Source: Aureibaculum luteum
GTDB lineage: Bacteria; Bacteroidota; Bacteroidia; Flavobacteriales; Flavobacteriaceae
Reading direction: 5' to 3'
Length of the DNA stretch: 39,198 nt
NCBI RefSeq assembly: GCF_003449015.1
Contig: NZ_QRGD01000014.1
Span: 1-39,198 of the forward strand
Within the stretch, counting starts at the first letter, position 1. Every line of letters starts with the position of its first letter. The translations under genes and the position numbers were made by a program. The notes beneath the pieces were generated by a model. That model had not been told where the DNA came from. It was given only the letters and a program-made list of their open reading frames with translations, and searched no databases. Below are positions 1-8,653 of this stretch, in pieces.

Positions 1-173
1 TTCTACTTCAATAAAGCCCTAAGATAATATTGTAAAAAAATAAAAGCAAAAACATTAGGAAATCAACACAGTTCTTGGTTAGTAATCTCACTTCATCGTT
101 AAAAGTTCAAATACGAAAAGTAGTGCATTGTTGGGTTAGGTAGAAAGGTGTTTTATGGAGCCTGATGTTGTAC
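1..173. other. Gene-free left edge
   Basis: A+T-rich sequence downstream of rsgA. No open frame, hairpin or promoter was recognised in it. Confidence 0.5.
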
Positions 174-1241
174 TTAATACTTATTGTTTTTTCGTTGCTT
201 TTTCATGTTTTTTATGAGTTTACCAAAGTTTTTATCTTTTTTTCTTTTGTCTTCCGCACTTGATTCAAAAAAGGATCTTTCTTTTTCCATTTTTTGAAAG
301 TTAGCATAGGCATCTGAATCCATCTCTCCATTTTCAAGAGCATTTAGTATGGCACAACCTTTTTCAGACGTATGTGTACAATCATTGAATTTACAATTTT
401 GAGATAATTCGAAAATTTTATCAAAGGTAATTTCTAAACCGGCGGACGTATTGGTGAGGCCAATTTCTCGCATTCCCGGATTGTCTATAAAAATAGTACC
501 AGTATCTAAAACAATTAATTCACGATGTGTGGTCACATGTTTTCCTCTGTCAATACCTTCACTGATTGCTGCGGTATCCATTAGTTCTTTGCCTGAAAGT
601 TTGTTTAAAATTGTAGATTTTCCAACGCCTGAAGAACCTAAGAGACAATAGGTTTTTCCTTTAATTAACAGGTCTTTAATGGTGTCTAATCCAATGTTTG
701 ATGGATTGCTAATGGTGAGGATGGGTACTCCTTTTACGCGTAACTTTAGGTTATCAATTAGTTCTTTTAATGCGTCCTTTTCAATTAAATCTATTTTACT
801 AAGCACAATAATAGGTGCAACTTTTGAAGTATTACAAATGGTTAAATACCGTTCTAAACGATTGATGTTAAAATCTCTATTAACAGATTGAACGATCAAC
901 CCATAATCTACGTTTGTAGCAATAATTTGAATTTGTGTGGCTTTACCCACAGCTTGTCTTTCAATAATAGATTGTCTTGGATATATAGCATGTATTAAGG
1001 CTTTGTTTTCATCATATTCAGAAAAGGCAACCCAATCTCCAACGGCAGGCAAATCGTATCTGGTTTCAGCGGTAAACCTTAAATTTCCAATAAGTTCAGC
1101 GTCAAACTCTGTGGTATTGGTTTTGACAACATACCTATCCTTATGTTCTAATATAACACGACCCACATCAAATGTATCTAAATTTTGTTGTGTTCTAAAG
1201 GTTGCTAATGTTTGGTTATATCCTAAATCTTCAAGTGTCAT
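174..1241 (-). CDS. rsgA: Ribosome small subunit-dependent GTPase A (RsgA/YjeQ)
   Basis: Circularly permuted GTPase that helps late 30S subunit maturation in the cytoplasm. Visible in order: an N-terminal OB-fold-like part (about residues 22-95), the G4 motif SKID (148-151), the P-loop GSSGVGKST (202-210), switch I threonines (237-238), the G3 motif DNPG (253-256), and a C-terminal zinc knuckle with C283, C288, H290 and C296. The G4-G1-G3 order is the RsgA hallmark. At 355 aa it is slightly long; the extra is a lysine-rich tail (332-355), common in family members that bind rRNA. It starts at ATG and stands alone, followed by 173 bp of apparently gene-free DNA to the window edge. No clear promoter was found. 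Confidence 0.97.
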   Translation of the reverse strand: MTLEDLGYNQTLATFRTQQNLDTFDVGRVILEHKDRYVVKTNTTEFDAELIGNLRFTAETRYDLPAVGDWVAFSEYDENKALIHAIYPRQSIIERQAVGKATQIQIIATNVDYGLIVQSVNRDFNINRLERYLTICNTSKVAPIIVLSKIDLIEKDALKELIDNLKLRVKGVPILTISNPSNIGLDTIKDLLIKGKTYCLLGSSGVGKSTILNKLSGKELMDTAAISEGIDRGKHVTTHRELIVLDTGTIFIDNPGMREIGLTNTSAGLEITFDKIFELSQNCKFNDCTHTSEKGCAILNALENGEMDSDAYANFQKMEKERSFFESSAEDKRKKDKNFGKLIKNMKKQRKNNKY

Positions 1242-1460
1242 TAATGTTTTTTTTATGAAGTAGAATCCATGTTTTTAGGTGTTCTATTTGTTGCGATAAT
1301 AGCAGTTTTTTTTAATAGTAATGCTAGTCACAAGGTCATAGTCAGCTGCAGTTTTTTAAACAACGACCCATTATATCTTTTAGCATAGGTGTTTTGAGGA
1401 TATAAAGATATAGGTTGTTGTCTTTAAATTCATATAAAAAAGGATTCTAAATCTACTAAA

Positions 1461-2267
1461 TTAGTTAGCGGTAGCCATTTGGTTTTCTATATAATTGGTA
1501 ACATTATAAAACGTATCTACCCAATAGTCTTTTTCATTAGCTTTAAGATAATTTAATAATTCTTTTAATGCTTCGTTAGAAACATTTAAGTAACCGCCAC
1601 CTACACTATGAAACATAAATGTGGCTACCGTTCCGTTATTCTTCGCCTCTTTTACATACGCAATTAGTTCTTCTCCGGTATTACTATCAACATTCCAACT
1701 TGGCATAAAATTAGTGTCAATATTTTCCATCGTTTTCGGTATTGGCCCATCACTTCTTGCCGCCGAAAATAGATCTTTGACTACATCTACAAACGTGGTA
1801 TCTCCTCTTACGGTGAAGTTGGAGCAGGTATATGCATACGTTCTATTTGTTTTTCCGTCAACAGCTTTTAACAACGTATTGGCGGTATATAATTCCATTT
1901 TTATTTGGTCTTTTGTATATACGTTTAAGTCGTACTCTGGCTTAACCCAATCTTGAGTTTTCGCATCACAGGGATGAAATAGGGAATGATTCCCTAATTC
2001 ATGTCCGGTTTTTACCATATTTTGCCATTCTGAGGTTCGGTTATGTAACGATTCTGAATTTCCAGGACAATAAAAAGTGGCCTTAACATTAAAAGAATCG
2101 AGTATAGGTATGGCGTTATCTAGATGAGAATCTTGTCCATCATCAAAGGTTAAACACACCGCAGCCTTTTTGTTTTCTGGCCATTTAAAATCCTTTTTTA
2201 AGTTTTGCGAAACTAATAATTGGGTGGTCAGAATAGCAACGAACAAGCAAATAACTATTTTTTTCAT
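1461..2267 (-). CDS. Exported polysaccharide deacetylase (CE4/NodB domain)
   Basis: Predicted metal-dependent deacetylase of N- or O-acetylated polysaccharides, exported. Residues 1-20 form a Sec signal peptide. The NodB fold shows motif 1 TFDDG (40-44; D42 base, D43 metal), motif 2 NHSLFH (93-98; H94 and H98 metal ligands) and a C-terminal motif FMFHSVG with H220 as the likely catalytic histidine. At 268 aa it is a single-domain enzyme with no carbohydrate-binding module. It is monocistronic between rsgA and an esterase gene, 250 bp from the latter. The substrate (chitin-like, xylan, peptidoglycan or self glycan) cannot be told from the sequence. Confidence 0.92.
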   Translation of the reverse strand: MKKIVICLFVAILTTQLLVSQNLKKDFKWPENKKAAVCLTFDDGQDSHLDNAIPILDSFNVKATFYCPGNSESLHNRTSEWQNMVKTGHELGNHSLFHPCDAKTQDWVKPEYDLNVYTKDQIKMELYTANTLLKAVDGKTNRTYAYTCSNFTVRGDTTFVDVVKDLFSAARSDGPIPKTMENIDTNFMPSWNVDSNTGEELIAYVKEAKNNGTVATFMFHSVGGGYLNVSNEALKELLNYLKANEKDYWVDTFYNVTNYIENQMATAN

Positions 2268-2525
2268 ACTCTTATTTTTTAAGCAGTTTTATAAGTTGTT
2301 TTGTATTGAATAGGGCTTATGAGTGTAACATAATTTAATTGCCAAACGATGCGTAAAGGCAAAACACTAAAATTATTTCAAAAGAATGGCGGTTACGTCT
2401 TATTCAAAGGCTACCTATCAAATATAAAAATTATATAGTTGTAAAGCAAATTAATAATTTGTGTGCTCAATGCGTTACACGGTTAGGGGAAAAGCTATAT
2501 GATTAGGTTAAAATATAGGTAACTG

Positions 2526-3362
2526 CTATTTTTCTTTTTTCTTAAATATGTTTTCAAACGCATTATATACTGCTAAATGTAGGGCATCTGCATGGTCTTG
2601 TTTTTCAAAGAAATCAAAATATAGATTGGTGTTTTCTTTTTGTTGCAACTTTAATTTATCATATAATTGGTTAGCGGTTCTTTCCATTATTTTTCCTTCT
2701 TTACCAACGGCTATATAAATGGACTTTTTTGAGGTATATAAAGTAGGCTTGTATGTCAGTAACGATTCATCATTCCACCATAAACTAGGGCTCACAATAA
2801 TATAATTGTCAAAAAGGTCAGGATTTTTAAATAAAATTTCAGTTGCTAAAAGTCCACCCAGTGATTGCCCAATCAATGTTTTAGTTGCATTCGTGTTGTA
2901 TTGGTTGTCAATAAGTGGTTGTAGTTCCGTTTTAATAAATTTTATAAAGGTATCTGATTTTCCAGTTGTTGGAAAGTCCCTTTGGTCTTTTTTGTTAAGC
3001 GTAGGAAAAGTAAAGTCCCTTTTTCTATCAATATTAGCTATACCTACAACAATAGATTCAGGAATCATATTTATCCAAGAGAAGGACCCAAATTGTACGA
3101 GTCCCGAAATATGAATAAAGTCTTCATCAATAGAACCATCTAATAGATAAATGACGGGATATGTTTGTAAGGAATCTTTTGAATATCCGTTGGGTAAATA
3201 AATGTTTACAATTCTATTTTCGTTGAGAATTTTCGATTCAAATGCAATTTTTTCTCCAATAGAGAGTGGTACGGTCTTGTGCTGTGTTAACTCCTTTTGG
3301 GCAAAACTTAGACTACATATCGTTAAGCTGATAAATGTCAAAAATATGTTTTTAATCTTCAT
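2526..3362 (-). CDS. Exported alpha/beta hydrolase, esterase D/IroE-like
   Basis: Predicted periplasmic or outer-surface serine esterase of the putative esterase family (Pfam Esterase, which includes Fes/IroE and feruloyl esterases). Signal peptide about 1-21 (ends SFAQ). Nucleophile elbow GQSLGG with S167 near 165-170; the likely catalytic histidine is H257 in KQDHADALH, and the acid probably lies near 220-226. The YLLDG segment (72-76) is typical of the family. Its 278 aa matches a single domain. Siderophore-ester or polyester hydrolysis is possible, but no iron-uptake genes are nearby. An imperfect 9-bp hairpin (3392-3413) lies about 30 bp upstream of the start codon. Confidence 0.88.
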   Translation of the reverse strand: MKIKNIFLTFISLTICSLSFAQKELTQHKTVPLSIGEKIAFESKILNENRIVNIYLPNGYSKDSLQTYPVIYLLDGSIDEDFIHISGLVQFGSFSWINMIPESIVVGIANIDRKRDFTFPTLNKKDQRDFPTTGKSDTFIKFIKTELQPLIDNQYNTNATKTLIGQSLGGLLATEILFKNPDLFDNYIIVSPSLWWNDESLLTYKPTLYTSKKSIYIAVGKEGKIMERTANQLYDKLKLQQKENTNLYFDFFEKQDHADALHLAVYNAFENIFKKKEK

Positions 3363-3391
3363 TGGTGTTGTTTTTTATAAGTAGCTACAAC

Positions 3392-3413
3392 GGTTACTAT
3401 AAAAATAGTAGCC
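3392..3413. repeat. Hairpin in the 5' leader of the esterase gene
   Basis: GGTTACTAT, loop AAAA, ATAGTAGCC: 8 of 9 pairs, just upstream of the minus-strand esterase start. It could be an operator or an mRNA structure. No partner site was found in the window. Confidence 0.35.
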
Positions 3414-3556
3414 AACTGCGGGCTTCAACATGTAAAGTTACAAGAAAGTTGCACTGGGCTAAAACGCTGTAAGTTACTACGATCTCTGTTGTTATTATTC
3501 TACATTATTGTGTTTTCGTGCTTTTCTAACTTTCAAATACAATCAATATGAAATAC

Positions 3557-4393
3557 TTATTCCAACATAATTTCTTTAGTTAAAGTTTTCACCTCTCTTA
3601 TCAAAAGAGGTAATGCAGGATACATCATTTGTCCGTGATTGGAGCCATCTAATTCATATATTCGAACATGTTTATGACCAGCAACCTTCATCATTCGCAT
3701 CATATATGCATTCTCTTCATATCTGCCCAACATCTCCAATTCTCTATCTCCTGTAATAATTAATAGTGGTGGTGCATCTGCTCTTACATAAAACAATGGA
3801 GCCATCTCATCAATAAAGGGCTGTTCTCCTGAAATACCTCGTTCTTTACGTACGGTAAAATGCGTTATGGCATGTCCAGAAAAAGGAATTAATCCAGCAA
3901 TTTTATTTGCATCAATATCATGAACTGCCAATTGTTTTTTATCTAACCCTACCATATAAGTGAGGTATCCACCTGCTGACATTCCTGATACAAATATCAG
4001 AGAAGAATTACCACCATATTTTTCAATATTTTTAAATGTCCAGGCTGTTGCTGCTGCTGCATCTTTTATACACTCCAAACTTTTTACAGTTGGTGACAAT
4101 CGATACCCAACACTAACAACTGCAACCCCCTTGTTTTTAAGATATTCTGGTATTTCACGATTTCCACCAGTTAAACCACCACCATGAAACCACACAATTG
4201 TTGCGAAATTATCAATGTCTGTAGGATAATAAAAGTCAACTACACACATCTGCTGCATATAAGCATTACCCTTCATTATATCTGTGTCATAATAATGAAT
4301 TGAAGTTTCTGTTTTGTAATTGTTTTTTTCTTGAGCGAAAACACTAGATACTAATAATGTAAGTGTGAAAACTATTGTTATTCTTAAGTTCAT
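3557..4393 (-). CDS. Exported alpha/beta hydrolase (HSL/BD-FAE-like)
   Basis: Predicted secreted carboxylesterase. Signal peptide 1-20 (VFAQ). Oxyanion motif HGGG (70-73), nucleophile GMSAGG with S139, likely acid D216 (TGDREL) and H253 (GSNHGQ). This is the full catalytic set of the alpha/beta hydrolase fold-3 or BD-FAE type, which often removes acyl groups from plant or algal polysaccharides. At 278 aa it is one domain. It lies 194 bp from the unrelated esterase gene on the same strand and is probably transcribed separately. With the neighbouring deacetylase it suggests degradation of acylated polysaccharide, but this is inference: no SusCD pair or PUL regulator is present. Confidence 0.9.
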   Translation of the reverse strand: MNLRITIVFTLTLLVSSVFAQEKNNYKTETSIHYYDTDIMKGNAYMQQMCVVDFYYPTDIDNFATIVWFHGGGLTGGNREIPEYLKNKGVAVVSVGYRLSPTVKSLECIKDAAAATAWTFKNIEKYGGNSSLIFVSGMSAGGYLTYMVGLDKKQLAVHDIDANKIAGLIPFSGHAITHFTVRKERGISGEQPFIDEMAPLFYVRADAPPLLIITGDRELEMLGRYEENAYMMRMMKVAGHKHVRIYELDGSNHGQMMYPALPLLIREVKTLTKEIMLE

Positions 4394-4557
4394 AATTTAC
4401 TTTAAATGGTTTATATAAAAGTATTGTTTTCTGAGTAATCTATTTTTTTGAATGTCAAGTCCTGAAATATAGCTATGGCTTCGATGTGGAAGTGTCCGCG
4501 ATGACTATTTCGTTGAAATCAAGCATTGGTTTAAAGATATAGATTTTCGGAAGAACC

Positions 4558-4569
4558 CCGAAGCTTCGG
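4558..4569. repeat. 12-bp perfect palindrome downstream of a lipoprotein gene
   Basis: CCGAAGCTTCGG, a GC-rich palindrome in an A+T-rich spacer. Reading along the minus strand, it follows the lipoprotein stop codon and a GCCAACAAC segment. It is not followed by a T-run on either strand, so it is not a standard terminator. Confidence 0.5.
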
Positions 4570-4600
4570 CCGCTACAATGAATTAAAACAGTTGTTGGCA

Positions 4601-5494
4601 TTAGTTATTTTTTAATTCAGATTCTATATCAACCCAGTTAACCCTCCAATTTTTTTCTAAATGTTCACCAGTTGTATAAAATAAAAATTTATTGTCAGGT
4701 GTAACATATGGATTTCCTTGCCCAATATTATTGATTTTATTATTCAATTTTTTGGTATTTATCCATCCACCTCTTCCATCACTAAAACTTATCATTAAGT
4801 CGAGCTGGTTTCCAATAGAAGCAAAAATTAAATAATCTTCATTAGGTGAAACATATGGCGTACATTTTCCTGTTTTTGAATTCATCGAAATTGAAGTTTT
4901 TTCTGCATTTTCAAATTTACCATTTACTTTTTTTGAATGATAAATATCCATTTCGCTATAATCGATATTACTTGTGTGGAAATATAAGGTTCCAGAGTTT
5001 GTAATTGTAGGATGCGAAACTAATTTATCTCTCAAGTTTGGGATATCCACAAAAACAGGTTCTTTCCATTCTCCATTAACGTTGTCAGATTTCCAAATAT
5101 GCCAAGTTTCTAAAGTACCTTTAACATTTGTTGGTCGGGTTGAGCTAAAATAGATAGAATTCCCATCAGGTGAAAAACTCATTCCGTGTTCGTTATATTT
5201 ACTATTAAAAAAGACTTTCTTTGGCTCAGTCCAATTTCCGTTATCTTTTTTTATTACGAAAACATCAAATTTCTTAAAATTAGTATCCGAAATAGTGTAA
5301 TAATACTCTTTTAAGTTAGGGCTAAATATTCCCTTATGGATAAGTTTATTTTCAGGAACGACATCTTGTTTGAATTCAAAAGGTATATTGTTCGGAATTT
5401 TGTCGGTTAAAAATTGCATTTTAGTAGTATCGTTTTCATTTCTACAACTCAAAAATACAATTGTAACTAGTAAGATGATTTTGAGTTTGTTCAT
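4601..5494 (-). CDS. Lipoprotein with WD40-like (PD40/TolB-type) beta-propeller repeats
   Basis: Probably an outer-membrane or periplasmic lipoprotein with a beta-propeller fold. I chose the ATG at 5494, seven codons inside the longest frame (which runs to 5515), because it gives a clean signal peptide with lipobox FLSC. Several PD40-type blades are visible, with signatures such as FSPDGNSIYFSS, YVSPNEDYLIFAS and YVTPDNKFLFYTTG. Length about 297 aa. These propellers often bind peptides or sugars; no catalytic residue can be named. It and the next lipoprotein gene are separated by strongly folded spacer DNA and have the look of accessory cargo. Confidence 0.8.
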   Translation of the reverse strand: MNKLKIILLVTIVFLSCRNENDTTKMQFLTDKIPNNIPFEFKQDVVPENKLIHKGIFSPNLKEYYYTISDTNFKKFDVFVIKKDNGNWTEPKKVFFNSKYNEHGMSFSPDGNSIYFSSTRPTNVKGTLETWHIWKSDNVNGEWKEPVFVDIPNLRDKLVSHPTITNSGTLYFHTSNIDYSEMDIYHSKKVNGKFENAEKTSISMNSKTGKCTPYVSPNEDYLIFASIGNQLDLMISFSDGRGGWINTKKLNNKINNIGQGNPYVTPDNKFLFYTTGEHLEKNWRVNWVDIESELKNN

Positions 5495-5547
5495 TTCTCT
5501 AATTAATACCAACATTGCGTATAAAAGCTGTGCGGACTAAATAAGTC

Positions 5548-5576
5548 ACCAACTTTGTTAATAGACCAAAGTTAGT
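5548..5576. repeat. Hairpin between accessory lipoprotein genes
   Basis: ACCAACTTTG, 9-nt loop, CAAAGTTAGT: 9 of 10 pairs. It sits beside a second hairpin at 5586-5609. Together they fill the 168-bp spacer between two lipoprotein genes. Confidence 0.6.
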
Positions 5577-5585
5577 AAATTAGCT

Positions 5586-5609
5586 GGGATTTTCCAGAAG
5601 GAAAATCCC
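5586..5609. repeat. Perfect 10-bp hairpin between accessory lipoprotein genes
   Basis: GGGATTTTCC, loop AGAA, GGAAAATCCC. All ten pairs match. There is no T-run on the minus strand after it, so it is not an obvious Rho-independent terminator. I recall similar GGGATTTTCC/GGAAAATCCC hairpins between unknown genes in flavobacterial genomes. Confidence 0.65.
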
Positions 5610-5662
5610 CCGCATTGATTTTATATATTGTTTCCCACTTTTATTTTACTTTGTTATAAGTT

Positions 5663-6376
5663 TTATATATTGGTTTCGAGTTCTGTAATTTTTTTCCCAA
5701 AACCTTCAGTTAAAATTCCCTTTAGCGTTATTTTAGTTTTTTGAAATTCTGTTATTTGATAAATAGATTCATGTGTTCCATATGGGTCAAAGTTACAAAC
5801 CAAAAAATAATTTTTATTCTTTTGTCCTATATACCAATAACCTACAAATTCTTTATTCTTTAAGAATTTACTTTTTAAGATTCGTTTGTTTTTAATTCCT
5901 TTTGTGAAATATTCATTCGAGAAATATTCATTTGAGAAATTCAATTTCATAGTGTCTCTAACAAGCTTAAATTCGTTATTAAATAAATATTCTGTAATTG
6001 CCGTTTTTGAAGAATTTAGTTCAAATTCAAGATTTAGTGGTACAAGAACTAAGGTTAGATTTAAAAAATCAAAATTCAACTCAAGTGAGTCCTTGTTGTA
6101 AATTGTGTAACCAACATTGGCAGTATCACCGGGTTGAGATAAATTATTATTATTTGGGTCAACTTCAAATTTTATAATGGAATCTTGGGATGTTGAAAGG
6201 TTTGAAAATTCCAGTTTTTCAAAGTCTAAAATTAAACTTTTAAAGTCTCTTAAATACCCATTTTTAGAAGTCATTGGTTTATCTTTTACTGAAATCCAAA
6301 TTCCCGACGGCTTTTGATTTTTAGTACAAGAAATAATTCCAACTGAGACAATTATTAACAACACTATCTTTTTCAT
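5663..6376 (-). CDS. Hypothetical lipoprotein with a duplicated SNEYF motif
   Basis: I do not recognise the family. Residues 1-17 form a lipoprotein signal with lipobox IISC, so it should be anchored in the outer or inner membrane. The 237-aa body is rich in beta-forming and hydrophilic residues, with no catalytic motif. A tandem 15-bp duplication (5906-5935) encodes SNEYF twice in a row, a recent-looking in-frame expansion. The gene is flanked on both sides by intergenic hairpins (5548-5609 and 6394-6428) and faces the same way as its neighbours. It may be accessory. Confidence 0.75.
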   Translation of the reverse strand: MKKIVLLIIVSVGIISCTKNQKPSGIWISVKDKPMTSKNGYLRDFKSLILDFEKLEFSNLSTSQDSIIKFEVDPNNNNLSQPGDTANVGYTIYNKDSLELNFDFLNLTLVLVPLNLEFELNSSKTAITEYLFNNEFKLVRDTMKLNFSNEYFSNEYFTKGIKNKRILKSKFLKNKEFVGYWYIGQKNKNYFLVCNFDPYGTHESIYQITEFQKTKITLKGILTEGFGKKITELETNI

Positions 6377-6393
6377 AATCGTGGGCGACTATT

Positions 6394-6428
6394 GTATAAA
6401 CGTCCCGATACTTCGGGAGCGTTTATAC
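6394..6428. repeat. Strong 15-bp hairpin with one bulge
   Basis: Arms GTATAAACG+TCCCGA and TCGGGA+CGTTTATAC with a 4-nt loop TACT and a single bulged G. It lies just upstream of the lipoprotein gene that starts at 6376. The inner TCCCGA/TCGGGA core is a form often seen in flavobacterial intergenic palindromes. Confidence 0.7.
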
Positions 6429-6462
6429 CTGTTATGGTTATACTAGTTTTTTCTTGAATTTT

Positions 6463-6556
6463 GAAGCTAAAGAAACAGCACTTCAAATGTGTTGGAGTAG
6501 GGGTTTTATTTAGCGACTGCCTTTCAAATGTAACACTAAAATGGCATTAAATCAAA
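6463..6556 (+). repeat. Intergenic repeat family, copy A
   Basis: One of four related copies. It begins with AAGCTAAAGAAACAGCACTT, then TTGGAGTAGGGGTTTTATTT, AGCGACTGCC, CAAATGT and ends near AAAATGG. It lies in a 333-bp spacer (6377-6709) that otherwise holds only the hairpin at 6394-6428. It contains no open frame. Confidence 0.7.
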
Positions 6557-6709
6557 TCTAGAATTTAAGTGTAGGGTGTACGTTGGGCATCGTAAAACAA
6601 ACGTGTTTAAATAAAAGTGTTTGACCTCTTTATACACACTATTTTGACGTAGATTAGAGTTTTTAGCACATCCTTACTAGTCATATTTATTCTCTAATGC
6701 CAACATAAC

Positions 6710-7186
6710 TTAGTCTCTTAACCTGATTGCCAAAATCTCACCTGTTGCACATATAATACCATTTGCAGCGAGTGTCATATCTACCCAGATTTTTCTCCCT
6801 TCTATGCTGCGAAGTTTTCCTTTCAATTCCAATTCAACTCCCATAGGTGTAGGATTTTTAAAATCGATTTTTAATGATGCAGTAACACACCTAACGGGAA
6901 TAGTTGTAGCATCAACTAAAGAAATATGTTCATTTTTACATACAAAAGCTGCCGCCGAACCAGTTCCGTGACAATCAAGAAGAGACGCTATTAACCCGCC
7001 GTAAACACTTCCGGGGAGTGCCGTGTATTTTGGTTGAGGTGTAAAATAGGCTATGGTTTCATCGCCAACCAGATATGTTTTTAATTGGAAACCGTCAGGA
7101 TTGCTTTTTCCGCAACCGTAACAATGGGCTAATTCGTCTGGATACAAATCCTGAATTGCTTTTAAATTTTTTGTATTGATGTGCAT
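6710..7186 (-). CDS. PaaI/YigI-like hotdog-fold thioesterase
   Basis: Predicted cytoplasmic acyl-CoA thioesterase of the hotdog superfamily. The longest frame starts at a TTG (7231); I prefer the ATG at 7186, giving 158 aa, because the family match begins there (MHINTKNLKAIQDLYPDE). Near the N-terminus is CYGCGK (C22, C25), frequent in PaaI-like proteins. The hotdog core shows PGSVYGGLIASLLDCHGTG (58-76), where the YGG turn and D71 are the expected active-site positions. The substrate is not predictable. A promoter-like element is present upstream at 7271-7278. Monocistronic. Confidence 0.85.
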   Translation of the reverse strand: MHINTKNLKAIQDLYPDELAHCYGCGKSNPDGFQLKTYLVGDETIAYFTPQPKYTALPGSVYGGLIASLLDCHGTGSAAAFVCKNEHISLVDATTIPVRCVTASLKIDFKNPTPMGVELELKGKLRSIEGRKIWVDMTLAANGIICATGEILAIRLRD

Positions 7187-7270
7187 TTTATTGATGTAAG
7201 AACAATTATTGCATGTAAGGATGGGGTTCAATTACTACATCCTATACATGGTTTTTTTCAGTGTACTACA

Positions 7271-7278
7271 CAAATTTA
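7271..7278 (-). promoter_or_regulatory. Bacteroidota -7 element (TAAATTTG) for the thioesterase gene
   Basis: On the minus strand it reads TAAATTTG, matching TAnnTTTG fully. A possible -33 TTTG lies at 7294-7297 with a 15-nt spacer, slightly short. The predicted transcript start is near 7264. Confidence 0.4.
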
Positions 7279-7369
7279 AGGCTTAAGATTTGTCAAATAA
7301 TAGGGTAGTCTATATAATTGTAAACAAAAGTGGTTGACAACAATTACTAGTAAGTGTGGTTATTTTCTT

Positions 7370-8380
7370 TTAATGGTCAGATGCAATAAATAGAGGCCTC
7401 AATACGCCACCATAAATTTCATCTTCTGTGCCAAAAGTATGCGTACAGTTGATCTCTTTTTGAGGACCAGACAAGGCTTCTATTTTGAATCCGTAAATTT
7501 CTCGGCCTATAGTTAAACTATCATATGGAGTAATAGGATTTTGAAGATTCATCGGGTTAATTTCACCCAATTTATATATGACAGAATAGAAAGGACCTGC
7601 ATCTCCTTGATCTTCGGAAGCGGAAGCCCAAATGATTCCATTTGCATCAATATACATATCCGTAATGCTTCTTTTTTGGAGCTTATTTTCCCAATTTCCA
7701 GGAGCGTCAATGGCCATTCCTTTTAAACCCTGGCCTTTTATGTTTAGCGTATGCTGCTCAGTATTATAAAGTCCCCAACGTAACACGCCTGTTGGATTGT
7801 TTTTTGAGCCACCACGTTCACCTAGTATTACAATCCTTTCATTTTCAGAATAGGCCAAGCAATGAATGGCTTCGTATTGATCACCAGTAGTATCCATATC
7901 ATTTCTATACAACAACGGAAATTTGACACTGCCCAATAGGGTAGCTTTCCGTGTGCTAAGATCTACTTGAATATGAAATATTCGCCCCAAGTTACCTTTC
8001 CAATTGCCTGACTCTGCTATTAAAAATTCATTTTCTTTCCCAGGAATGGCACAAATGCTTTCTAAATCACTTGAAATGCCTTCGATACCCCAAGCATCAA
8101 CTTTAATAGGAAATACATTAATAGATTTTTCTGTAAGTACTACCATTGCCAGTCTGACTCCTTTTTTGAAGTTTTTAACATCATAAACAACCAAATAGGT
8201 ACTATCATTTAGTTGTTCCATGCCACTTGAGCCTCCACTTGATTTTTTTATAGCTATAGTTGGTTTGCTTATTTCTACAGAAGTACTCTTCATTTTTCTG
8301 GATGTGCTACAACTGGAAAGTAACAGTAGTAGGCAACTCAATGATCCTAAAAGAAATATAAAATTCGTTTTGTTTATCAT
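7370..8380 (-). CDS. Lipoprotein of beta-propeller type, phytase-like/SdiA-regulated-like
   Basis: Signal peptide with lipobox near residues 21-24 (LSSC), followed by CSTSRK, so a lipoprotein is likely. The body of the 336-aa protein has repeated blade-like segments: EGISSDLESICAIPGKENEF, QYEAIHCLAYSENERIVILG and ITDMYIDANGIIWASASED. The pattern of an S/E-L-E-S-I start followed by repeated D-x-N-G-x-I-W strands resembles esterase-like/phytase-like or SdiA-regulated propellers. No phytase catalytic set can be assigned, so enzymatic activity is uncertain. It is divergent from the outer-membrane protein gene at 8770 across a 389-bp spacer. Confidence 0.65.
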   Translation of the reverse strand: MINKTNFIFLLGSLSCLLLLLSSCSTSRKMKSTSVEISKPTIAIKKSSGGSSGMEQLNDSTYLVVYDVKNFKKGVRLAMVVLTEKSINVFPIKVDAWGIEGISSDLESICAIPGKENEFLIAESGNWKGNLGRIFHIQVDLSTRKATLLGSVKFPLLYRNDMDTTGDQYEAIHCLAYSENERIVILGERGGSKNNPTGVLRWGLYNTEQHTLNIKGQGLKGMAIDAPGNWENKLQKRSITDMYIDANGIIWASASEDQGDAGPFYSVIYKLGEINPMNLQNPITPYDSLTIGREIYGFKIEALSGPQKEINCTHTFGTEDEIYGGVLRPLFIASDH

Positions 8381-8449
8381 CTGCTTTTTTTTAACTGTAG
8401 TTTATTCCCTTTATCGCAGCTAGTTGTACTAGATCACCTATGTATTTAT

Positions 8450-8550
8450 GAAGATGCTTAAACTAAAGGCACTTCCAATAGTTTGGAGAACGGGTTTTAT
8501 GTAGCGACAGTCTACCAAATGTAGAAATAAATGGGGAAGTAAGCAAATGA
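8450..8550 (+). repeat. Intergenic repeat family, copy B
   Basis: Shares with the other copies GGCACTTCCAATAGTTTGGA, GGGTTTTATGTAGCGACAG, CCAAATGTAGAAATAAATGG and AAGCAAATGA. It sits in the divergent spacer 8381-8769, upstream of the palindrome at 8618. No open frame. Confidence 0.7.
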
Positions 8551-8617
8551 AAATTGATGTTTGAATTCTTAATAGGTGGATTTTAAACGTATCGTATTTG
8601 CTTCATTTTTACATTTC

Positions 8618-8631
8618 TTGACTATAGTCAA
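8618..8631. promoter_or_regulatory. FNR-box-like operator TTGAC-N4-GTCAA
   Basis: TTGACTATAGTCAA is a perfect 14-bp dyad with the layout of Crp/Fnr-family sites (TTGAT-N4-ATCAA). Its centre is about 43.5 bp upstream of the start predicted from the -7 element at 8654-8661, close to the class II activator position. A Crp/Fnr regulator gene lies just past the gene it would control. Confidence 0.55.
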
Positions 8632-8653
8632 TGCATTAGGGATTCTTAGCCAT

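Noticed and set aside
937-1263. 108-codon plus-strand frame over rsgA
   Set aside because: Antisense to a conserved GTPase domain, with no family match.
5548-5609. Rho-independent terminator or integron attC site
   Set aside because: No T-run follows the stems on the minus strand, and no GTTRRRY/RYYYAAC core was found, so neither label is used; only the hairpins are listed.
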